A stretch of 6,559 nt of DNA from Methanosarcinales archaeon (GTDB taxonomy: Archaea; Halobacteriota; Syntropharchaeia; Alkanophagales; Methanospirareceae), in the NCBI GenBank assembly GCA_030665925.1, contig DAOUYX010000090.1, positions 1-6,559 on the forward strand. Reading direction: 5' to 3'. Of the stretch, positions 1 through 4,748 are shown piece after piece. Position 1 is the stretch's first letter. Each line of letters opens with the position of its first letter. Both the position numbers and the translations under genes were made by a program. The notes beneath the pieces were generated by a model. That model did not search any database. It saw nothing but the letters and a program-made list of their open reading frames with translations, and was not told the DNA's origin.

Positions 1-16
1 CTAAAATGCACACTCT

Positions 17-1168
17 TCAATCTCTTACCCTGCTTTCCTCTGTTTCTATCCCTGTTGCATCCTCTTTTTTCTCTTTTATCTGAGTACTCCGCATATACCA
101 TGAGATCTTTACGCCTATAAATGATAGAATAGCTGCACCGAGAATGGAGCAGAAAAGGATTAGATACCCCATGGGACGGTTACCTTCACTTAACCAGAGT
201 ATACATTCACTTCCTCCCCACAGAATCAGCCCGGAGGCGGTTATAGAGAATACTATCGCCCAATGCTTCACTATTTTCTCTCCTTCTATAAACATATTCA
301 TCATCTTTCCAACTATGGGCGAGAGTGCTGCACCGACATACCACCAGATGCTGAACTTGAGGTAGTACACGACACCCAACAATAATATTCGCTCACTTAT
401 TTCTGGTTCCATCTGGGTAGTATAACCCATGATACCCTGAAAGGTGCCTGTCAATAGTAGCACAATCGCAACGATATATGTGACAAACGATATCTTACCG
501 CTGTATAATGACTGCTTTACGCTCTCAACGAATTCTATAATAAGATTCTCACGTCCTAACCCCTTGAGCAGTGTATAAATTCCTATAATACCCAGGATTA
601 CTCCCATCGCTGTACTTGAGAGTCCAAGCAGTAAAGAGACGGCTAACAGGAACAAAACAAGTCCTATGGGCGGTAAGAACGTGCGAGAAAACTTGGGATC
701 CTCTAACAATCGCTTAATCACATAAAAAGTGCTTTCTAAAGGTTCACTCTGCTTTACTACTACTCTCCGGACGGAATCTATCTTCACTCGCGACTGGATA
801 AGGGGGATAATCCATTCGTCCTCTGCACCGTCACTCACGAGAATCGCGGATTCCGCTCGGGATTCAGACAGAACGTCATCAAGTTCGCGCCCTATTTTTC
901 TGTCCGATTCTACACCGACACTCCTATCGCCCGTGATCAAAACGACTTCCACCTCAGCGTCTCCATCACTTGAACTCAACTGATCGTATATCCTAACGGC
1001 TTCAAAAATCGCGTTTATATCAGATTCTTCAGGATCGGCGAGAGCCAACTTTGTTGCCGCGGATAAAAGTGCCTCTTTACCAATAATAGGTGTCTCCAAG
1101 CCTGCTTTCTCACCTACGTCGTTATCGCGGTCTACGCAAATAACAAGCGTCTTCGTTTTAGACCCCAC
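17..1168 (-). CDS. DUF373 family archaeal integral membrane protein
   Basis: This 383-aa protein matches the archaeal DUF373 family, whose function is unknown. The soluble N-terminal part (about residues 1-160) opens with a beta strand ending in CVDRDND (11-17), followed by GLETPIIG (23-30) and later DGAEDE (113-118); these acidic motifs are what I recognise as the family signature. The C-terminal part is hydrophobic, with about six membrane segments near residues 166-182, 185-203, 226-248, 261-284, 303-325 and 333-358, then a charged tail. The soluble domain resembles a nucleotide- or metal-binding alpha/beta fold, but that is inference. The start is GTG (1166-1168), with AGAGGA eight bases upstream and a BRE/TATA element further upstream, so the gene probably has its own promoter. 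It lies downstream of the deacetylase gene on the same strand, 139 bp away. The family call is firm; no function can be assigned. Confidence 0.85.
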   Translation of the reverse strand: MGSKTKTLVICVDRDNDVGEKAGLETPIIGKEALLSAATKLALADPEESDINAIFEAVRIYDQLSSSDGDAEVEVVLITGDRSVGVESDRKIGRELDDVLSESRAESAILVSDGAEDEWIIPLIQSRVKIDSVRRVVVKQSEPLESTFYVIKRLLEDPKFSRTFLPPIGLVLFLLAVSLLLGLSSTAMGVILGIIGIYTLLKGLGRENLIIEFVESVKQSLYSGKISFVTYIVAIVLLLTGTFQGIMGYTTQMEPEISERILLLGVVYYLKFSIWWYVGAALSPIVGKMMNMFIEGEKIVKHWAIVFSITASGLILWGGSECILWLSEGNRPMGYLILFCSILGAAILSFIGVKISWYMRSTQIKEKKEDATGIETEESRVRD

Positions 1169-1176
1169 CCTTTCGG

Positions 1177-1182
1177 TCCTCT
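1177..1182 (-). promoter_or_regulatory. Ribosome binding site for the DUF373 gene (supports the GTG start)
   Basis: Reading the minus strand, AGAGGA lies eight bases before the GTG at 1166-1168. There is no ATG nearby in frame, so this purine-rich site supports the GTG start. The predicted transcription start falls almost at this site, so the leader would be very short. Confidence 0.45.
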
Positions 1183-1203
1183 AATATTTTTAGTTCCTCA
1201 TGC

Positions 1204-1218
1204 AATATAAAGCTTTCG
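1204..1218 (-). promoter_or_regulatory. BRE/TATA promoter of the DUF373 gene
   Basis: On the minus strand the sequence reads CGAAAGC followed directly by TTTATATT. This is a good match to an archaeal TFB-recognition element (1212-1218) and TATA box (1204-1211). Archaeal transcription usually starts about 25 bases downstream of the TATA box, which puts the start near 1182, about 14 bases before the GTG codon. The spacing fits a short-leader mRNA. The match is by eye and no transcript data are available. Confidence 0.6.
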
Positions 1219-1223
1219 TAGAA

Positions 1224-1238
1224 TTGCGATACTCGCAA
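1224..1238. repeat. Perfect short palindrome upstream of the DUF373 promoter
   Basis: TTGCGA-TAC-TCGCAA is a perfect 6-bp inverted repeat with a 3-base centre. It begins five bases upstream of the predicted BRE of the DUF373 gene. The position suits an operator for a dimeric regulator. A short stem-loop at the 3' end of the deacetylase transcript is an alternative, although no T-run follows it on that strand. A chance palindrome of this size is possible. Confidence 0.4.
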
Positions 1239-1307
1239 CTATGCATACATCATTTATGAGAACGACTCCACAGATTCAACATGGTCTAAATACCCACTTA
1301 CATTACA

Positions 1308-2351
1308 CTACACATTCCAATATTCTCTTTGCACTTCCTTGATCTCTTCCACTCTTTTCATCACCTGCGCACTCGTACCCACTGCACCTCCCTTTATCTC
1401 TCCCGTATTGGCTAAAAGAGAATTGAAAACAGATAGAGTGGATTCAGCGATAGCGTCCAAGTTATATCCTCCTTCTAAAGTCAGTACAACTCGTCCCCCG
1501 CAACTCTTCTTTGCTATCGCCATTATCACGTCTGTGAATAGCCCATATCCTCGGGAGGTTACGTGCATTGATGCTAAAGGGTCCGCGGTATGTGCATCAA
1601 ATCCCGCGGATACGAGCACGAATTCCGGCTGGAACTCCGCGGCTATCGGCACCAAAATAGTGTTGAGCGCATACAAATAGCCCGCATCGCCCGTACCGAT
1701 TGGAAGCGGGACGTTAACGGTGAAACCCTCCCCTTCTCCTTTACCTACTTCATTTATCCATCCTGTGCCGGGATAGTGAGGATATTGATGCATGGAGAAG
1801 TACAGAACCGAAGGATCCTCGAAGAAGACATCCTGCGTACCGTTGCCATGATGCACATCCCAGTCAGCGATCAAAATGCGTTTGACACCATATTTTCTCT
1901 TAAAATGTTCAGCGGCAATTGCCACGTTGTTAAATATACAGAAGCCCATACCCCTATTCGGAGTGGCGTGATGCCCAGGCGGTCTCACCAACGCAAAAAT
2001 GTGCCTCAGGGCATTCGATTCATCCATCACTGCATCAACTGCCTTTATTACTCCGCCTGCTGCGAGTAATGCGATGTCGTACGTATCACCACATAACGGC
2101 GTATCGGGGTCGAGCATGCCACCGCCTCTCCTACTCATTGCTTCCACCTTCTTTACATAAGCGCTCGCATGCACGTACTCTATTTGCTCTTGTGATGCTC
2201 TCACCGGAAGAACTCGTTCCATCTTCTTCGTAAGACCCCCCTCTTCCAACTTCCTCATTATGCTTATCAACCGTTCTGCGCTCTCAGGATGATCCCCCGT
2301 ATCGTGTCTCAAGTAATCCTCGTGATATACAAATCCCGTAGCAGCGTTCAT
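1308..2351 (-). CDS. Histone deacetylase family protein (class II-like, zinc-dependent amidohydrolase)
   Basis: This complete 347-aa protein belongs to the histone deacetylase/acetoin utilization/acetylpolyamine amidohydrolase superfamily, which removes acetyl groups from lysine or polyamines using a catalytic zinc. The N-terminal HPESAERL (21-28) is typical of the class II-like group. RPPGHHA (123-129) carries the paired catalytic histidines 127-128. DWDVHHGNGT (163-172) supplies zinc ligands Asp165 and His167, and SAGFDAH (248-254) supplies the third, Asp252. EGGYN (293-297) holds the transition-state tyrosine, Tyr296. All key residues are present, so the enzyme should be active. The ATG at 2349-2351 keeps the conserved N-terminus intact; no strong Shine-Dalgarno precedes it. 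It is transcribed divergently from the signal peptidase gene. Archaeal substrates could be acetylated chromatin proteins such as Alba or histones, other proteins, acetylpolyamines or small acetyl compounds; the sequence does not decide. Confidence 0.93.
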   Translation of the reverse strand: MNAATGFVYHEDYLRHDTGDHPESAERLISIMRKLEEGGLTKKMERVLPVRASQEQIEYVHASAYVKKVEAMSRRGGGMLDPDTPLCGDTYDIALLAAGGVIKAVDAVMDESNALRHIFALVRPPGHHATPNRGMGFCIFNNVAIAAEHFKRKYGVKRILIADWDVHHGNGTQDVFFEDPSVLYFSMHQYPHYPGTGWINEVGKGEGEGFTVNVPLPIGTGDAGYLYALNTILVPIAAEFQPEFVLVSAGFDAHTADPLASMHVTSRGYGLFTDVIMAIAKKSCGGRVVLTLEGGYNLDAIAESTLSVFNSLLANTGEIKGGAVGTSAQVMKRVEEIKEVQREYWNV

Positions 2352-2374
2352 CTTTCTTAAATTGAATTGTTAAC

Positions 2375-2403
2375 AAACCTTTCTTTGGAAACGAGAAAGG
2401 TTT
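2375..2403. repeat. Perfect 10-bp inverted repeat in the divergent promoter region
   Basis: AAACCTTTCT (2375-2384) and its exact reverse complement AGAAAGGTTT (2394-2403) flank a 9-base spacer. The element sits between the divergent deacetylase and signal peptidase genes. Its right arm runs into TTTTAAAAAA, so that arm doubles as a plausible BRE/TATA for the rightward gene. It may be an operator, a pair of outward-facing BRE-like boxes, or a leader hairpin on the minus-strand transcript. The symmetry is read directly; the role is inference. Confidence 0.5.
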
Positions 2404-2410
2404 TAAAAAA
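2394..2410 (+). promoter_or_regulatory. Probable BRE/TATA promoter of the signal peptidase gene
   Basis: AGAAAGG (BRE-like) is followed by TTTTAAAAAA (TATA-like). Transcription would start near 2430, giving about a 49-base leader to the ATG at 2479. A second TATA-like string, GATATAAC near 2427-2434, would instead start transcription near 2455 and give a leader of about 24 bases, so which box is used is uncertain. Nearly the same box, AGAAAGGTTTTTAAA, recurs before the L10e gene. The AT-rich core is close to symmetric and might also serve the deacetylase gene on the other strand. Confidence 0.45.
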
Positions 2411-2457
2411 GATAAGGGGCTTTGGAGATATAACTTTAACTGTTGGTATACAATACA

Positions 2458-2467
2458 GGAGAGGAGG
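2458..2467 (+). promoter_or_regulatory. Shine-Dalgarno site selecting the signal peptidase start
   Basis: GGAGAGGAGG lies 11 bases before the ATG at 2479. It sits inside the reading frame that would open from the upstream TTG at 2443, and that TTG has no comparable site before it. This favours the ATG as the real start. Confidence 0.5.
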
Positions 2468-2478
2468 CAAGCGCGAGG

Positions 2479-2991
2479 ATGAAAAAAACGCTAATAGAAC
2501 TGGGTAAAAGTCTGGCGGAGGCGTTAATAATCGTTGTTCTCATAGTTTCAGTAGCATACGCAGCCACGGGGTCGTGGCATATTGGATTTGCCGTCGAGTC
2601 AGGGAGCATGGAACCAAATATGCAGGTGGGTGATTTGATCCTCGTACAAGCACCGCACCGCACAAACATCACAACATACGAGGAAGGCGAAATGCTTAAT
2701 TATACAACATTCAGCGAGTACGGTGATGTAATTATCTATCGCCCAAATGGTATGTCCTCGGCAACGCCAATAATACACCGGGCGATGGATTGGGTGGAGG
2801 CAGGAGAGAAGATGCCTGATGGAAAGCCCGCTCCACATGCGGGATACATAACCAAGGGAGATAATAACTCGGGTTATGACCAGCCAATGCTTGGCGTTGA
2901 GCCGGTGAAGCCCGAATGGGTGATAGCAGTGGCGAAAGCACGAGTACCTTACTTAGGGTATCCCTCTCTAATCTTGAAGAAAGGTTTTTAA
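2479..2991 (+). CDS. Signal peptidase I, archaeal Sec11-like (S26 family)
   Basis: This 170-aa membrane protease would cleave signal peptides from exported preproteins at the outer face of the membrane. After a short basic start (MKK), a single membrane anchor covers about residues 12-30. The catalytic serine is in SGSMEP (Ser43). GDVIIYR is followed by IIHR, placing His100 where bacterial enzymes carry the general-base lysine, as in the Sec11/archaeal type. KGDNN supplies the acidic residue Asp128, with Asp134 close by. An in-frame TTG at 2443 would add 12 residues, but it lacks a Shine-Dalgarno and would put an acidic extension before the positive residues, so I chose the ATG at 2479. The final codons overlap the promoter of the L10e gene. 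Genomes often carry more than one such protease, so this may not be the only one. The family call is firm. Confidence 0.9.
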   Translation: MKKTLIELGKSLAEALIIVVLIVSVAYAATGSWHIGFAVESGSMEPNMQVGDLILVQAPHRTNITTYEEGEMLNYTTFSEYGDVIIYRPNGMSSATPIIHRAMDWVEAGEKMPDGKPAPHAGYITKGDNNSGYDQPMLGVEPVKPEWVIAVAKARVPYLGYPSLILKKGF

Positions 2992-2992
2992 A
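2978..2992 (+). promoter_or_regulatory. BRE/TATA promoter of the L10e gene, inside the signal peptidase 3' end
   Basis: AGAAAGG plus TTTTTAAA spans the last codons and the TAA stop (2989-2991) of the signal peptidase gene. The expected start, about 25-27 bases downstream, is near 3012-3016, just before the ATG at 3018, so the L10e mRNA would be leaderless or nearly so. Consistent with this, there is no close Shine-Dalgarno; AGGAAG at 2994-2999 is too far upstream. The box closely matches the one at 2394-2410. Confidence 0.5.
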
Positions 2993-3017
2993 CAGGAAGA
3001 TGGAATAATAAGAAACT

Positions 3018-3539
3018 ATGGGTCGGAAGCCAGCTCGGATGTACACGAGAGTATCGGGACATGCGTATGTGCGCAAGAAATACATGGGCGGAGTGCCGGG
3101 GAGCAAGATAGCAATCTTCGATATGGGCAATCTCAGCGCGGAGTTCCCCGTCTCTTTATCCTTAGTTGCAAAAGAGGCCTGTCAAATACGGCATAACGCA
3201 CTGGAAGCGGCGAGGATATTCGCGAATAGGTATCTGGTGAAGGGTATGGGTCGAAATAACTTTTACTTGAAGATTCGGCTGTATCCGCACCACGTGCTGC
3301 GAGAGAACAAATTGGCGACCGGCGCAGGTGCAGACCGTGTATCGAGCGGCATGCGACATGCGTTTGGGAGAGCGGTTGGAACGGCAGCGAGGGTGAAGCG
3401 CGGGCAGAAGATGCTCACCGTCGCGGTCGAGGCGGACAATGTAGATCAGGCAAAGGAAGCTTTGAAGCGAGCGAGTTATAAACTGCCCACGCCGTGCAAG
3501 ATCGTTATAGACAAGGGTGCGGAGTTGGTGGCTGCGTAA
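3018..3539 (+). CDS. rpl10e: Large subunit ribosomal protein L10e (uL16)
   Basis: This 173-aa protein is the archaeal/eukaryotic form of uL16. It binds 23S rRNA near the peptidyl transferase centre and helps place the aminoacyl end of tRNA. The N-terminal MGRKPARMYT, the central GRNNFYLKIRLYPHHVLREN (about residues 78-97) and the following AGADRVSSGMRHAFG (103-117) are characteristic. The length is normal for archaea. Translation starts at ATG 3018, probably on a leaderless or near-leaderless message from the promoter at 2978-2992. The coiled-coil protein gene begins 17 bp after the stop, suggesting co-transcription. Ribosomal genes like this are expressed strongly, so the two small downstream ORFs may inherit high transcription. 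Confidence 0.97.
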   Translation: MGRKPARMYTRVSGHAYVRKKYMGGVPGSKIAIFDMGNLSAEFPVSLSLVAKEACQIRHNALEAARIFANRYLVKGMGRNNFYLKIRLYPHHVLRENKLATGAGADRVSSGMRHAFGRAVGTAARVKRGQKMLTVAVEADNVDQAKEALKRASYKLPTPCKIVIDKGAELVAA

Positions 3540-3556
3540 TTTGTTGTGGGATAATT

Positions 3557-3961
3557 ATGAGTCAGAGTAAGAGTGGAAGCGGGATAACAGATAAAGGTGC
3601 AACTACAATTCACGATTCAACGAAGGTAGGGGAAGGGGATTCGTTGCTGGCACTAAACAAAAGAATTGAGATACTGAGTGAGAAAATAGATGTGCTTAGT
3701 TCAGAGATTAGCGAATTAAAGACGGCTTTTGAAGACCTTTCAAGGGTAAAAGAATTTTTACCGCTTAATATCAGGGTCGTAGAAGTAAGAGAGACTACGG
3801 TAGAAGAAGCGAAGAAAGAGATTTTAGATTATTGTGATAAACATAAAGGAGGAATTTTCTATCCAGACGATGTTGCGGATGAGCTTGGACTCGATTTGAA
3901 AACTACCGTGGAAGCTACCGAAGAACTTATGAAGGAAGGAAAGCTGGAGGAGGTGAAATAA
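3557..3961 (+). CDS. Hypothetical coiled-coil protein with winged-helix-like C-terminus
   Basis: I do not recognise this 134-aa protein by name. Residues 1-29 are polar and look disordered. Residues 33-61 form a clean heptad pattern (Leu33, Ile37, Leu40, Ile44, Leu47, Ile51, Leu54, Phe58, Leu61), so an oligomerising coiled coil is likely. Residues 82-134 have the helix pattern of a small winged-helix domain: VEEAKKEILDYCDKH, then PDDVADELG as the second helix with its turn, then LKTTVEATEELMKEGK. This suggests a dimeric or trimeric DNA-, RNA- or ribosome-associated factor, but that is inference. The ATG at 3557 is chosen because it lies just past the L10e stop. An earlier in-frame ATG at 3494 lies within the L10e gene and would add a Cys- and Gly-rich stretch that is just L10e sequence read in another frame. 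Its stop overlaps the start of the 56-aa ORF. Confidence 0.75.
   Translation: MSQSKSGSGITDKGATTIHDSTKVGEGDSLLALNKRIEILSEKIDVLSSEISELKTAFEDLSRVKEFLPLNIRVVEVRETTVEEAKKEILDYCDKHKGGIFYPDDVADELGLDLKTTVEATEELMKEGKLEEVK
3946..3956 (+). promoter_or_regulatory. Very strong Shine-Dalgarno for the 56-aa ORF
   Basis: GGAGGAGGTGA includes a full GGAGGTGA, the best possible match to the archaeal 16S rRNA 3' end. It lies four bases before the ATG at 3961, or seven from the GGAGG core. It is encoded in the last codons of the preceding gene. This is the strongest ribosome binding site in the window and is the main argument that the short downstream ORF is real. Confidence 0.75.
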
Positions 3962-4131
3962 TGCCCACTTATTACAATTATGGCGATGCCATAGAGGGAG
4001 AGCGTATTGTCTGTCAATTCAGGAGAATCAGTAAACCAGGAACAATTTCTGGAACACATGCACATCGGGCACGGGAGATTACGTTGAATGATGCGTACTG
4101 CGTAATTAGAAAGCCTTTTAGAAGAGTTTGA
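3961..4131 (+). CDS. Small basic hypothetical protein, 56 aa, coupled to the upstream gene
   Basis: This short ORF starts at ATG 3961, overlapping the TAA stop of the preceding gene by one base (TAATG), and ends at TGA 4129-4131. The product begins MPTYYNYGDAIEGER and ends RKPFRRV. It is basic overall (ten Arg/Lys against five Asp/Glu), has two cysteines (18 and 47) and a His-Ala-His at 33-35, and has no membrane segment or signal peptide. I know no family for it. The strong Shine-Dalgarno and stop/start overlap suggest translation in fixed ratio with the coiled-coil protein, so the two may form a complex. The basic character would suit nucleic acid binding. Evidence for coding comes from the start signals and position, not from homology. 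Confidence 0.6.
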   Translation: MPTYYNYGDAIEGERIVCQFRRISKPGTISGTHAHRAREITLNDAYCVIRKPFRRV

Positions 4132-4161
4132 AAGAATAAAAAAGAAATAAACTCTCGTAAA

Positions 4162-4179
4162 AATCTGTGTAATCTGTGG
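4162..4179. repeat. Tandem AATCTGTG element
   Basis: AATCTGTGT (4162-4170) is followed at once by AATCTGTGG (4171-4179), two copies of a 9-base unit differing at the last base. It lies in the 65-bp gap between the 56-aa ORF and the flavin reductase gene. From memory, strings of this type (ATCTGTGTAATCTGTGG and ATCCGTGTAATCCGTGG) recur in intergenic regions of many unrelated prokaryotes, so this may be one copy of a dispersed element. A single reverse-complement copy of AATCTGTGG is at 1268-1276. Confidence 0.5.
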
Positions 4180-4196
4180 TTTGGGAAGGATAAAGA

Positions 4197-4748
4197 ATGG
4201 AACTTGAAACAAAAGCATTCCCTAAGTTGCTTGTTCGACCGATAGTAGTAATTACAACGATCTCAGAGCGAGGAATACCGAATGCAGCGCCTTTCAGCAT
4301 GAATTCGCCAGTAAGCCGTGACCCTCCCTTGTACGGGTTCTCGTGCAATCATGAGCACGACACGTGGCGAAACATTCAAGCGAATGGCGAGTTCGTAGTG
4401 AACGTGGTTGGGAAGGACTTTGGTGCGCTAATGCACGTTCTGGAGACGGACTATCCGTATGAGGATAACGAGTTAGTGCATGCGGGATTAACGGAAGAGA
4501 GGGCAAAGGTGGTGAAGCCGCCGAGGATAAAAGAAGCATTAGCATGGATCGAATGCAAGCGTGAAAAGGAAGTTGAGCTGGGCGAGCATGTTTTGATTGT
4601 TGGGCGGATATTAGCGATAGGCGTGAAGGACGAGTTCTGGAAGGAAACAGAAGTGCTCGACGTGGAAAAAGCGAAACTATTATGCCATTTATCAGGTGAA
4701 TCTTTTGTCGTGGATATGAAGGAGGGGAGATATAAGAGGGCTAAATGA
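4197..4748 (+). CDS. Flavin reductase-like FMN-binding split-barrel protein
   Basis: This 183-aa protein belongs to the flavin reductase-like/flavoredoxin group, which binds FMN in a split barrel and usually reduces flavin with NAD(P)H or shuttles electrons. The N-terminal strand VRPIVVITTISERGIPNAAPFSMNSPVS (about residues 13-40) is the typical opening of the fold. It is followed by PPLYGFSC (43-50), TWRNIQANGEFVVNVV (56-71) and a C-terminal GEHVLIVGRILAI (129-141). The length is normal. The ATG at 4197 has GGGAAGGA six bases upstream and preserves the conserved N-terminus. Its stop overlaps the argG start by ATGA, so the two are translationally coupled. The donor and acceptor cannot be read from sequence; a redox role separate from arginine synthesis is most likely. 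The family call is good and the substrate unknown. Confidence 0.85.
   Translation: MELETKAFPKLLVRPIVVITTISERGIPNAAPFSMNSPVSRDPPLYGFSCNHEHDTWRNIQANGEFVVNVVGKDFGALMHVLETDYPYEDNELVHAGLTEERAKVVKPPRIKEALAWIECKREKEVELGEHVLIVGRILAIGVKDEFWKETEVLDVEKAKLLCHLSGESFVVDMKEGRYKRAK

Noticed and set aside
1169..1307. Possible small gene or RNA between the deacetylase and DUF373 genes
   Set aside because: The gap is only 139 bp and is explained by a promoter and palindrome. No credible ORF, tRNA fold or kink-turn-like RNA was seen.
1590..2069. Plus-strand open frame of 159 codons opposite the deacetylase gene
   Set aside because: It is the antisense of a gene with all catalytic motifs. No Shine-Dalgarno, promoter or protein family was recognised.
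2443..2478. TTG start giving a 12-residue longer signal peptidase
   Set aside because: There is no Shine-Dalgarno before the TTG, while GGAGAGGAGG precedes the ATG at 2479. The ATG also gives the expected basic start followed by a membrane anchor.
2732..3130. Minus-strand open frame across the signal peptidase/L10e junction
   Set aside because: It covers two well-supported genes on the other strand, and its product is low-information sequence.
3494..3556. Upstream ATG extending the coiled-coil protein by 21 residues into the L10e gene
   Set aside because: The added Cys/Gly-rich stretch is L10e coding sequence read out of frame. The ATG at 3557 just after the L10e stop is simpler.
4118..4348. 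Minus-strand open frame over the AATCTGTG element and flavin reductase start
   Set aside because: Its peptide comes from the reverse reading of the tandem element and of a real gene. No start signal or family was seen.
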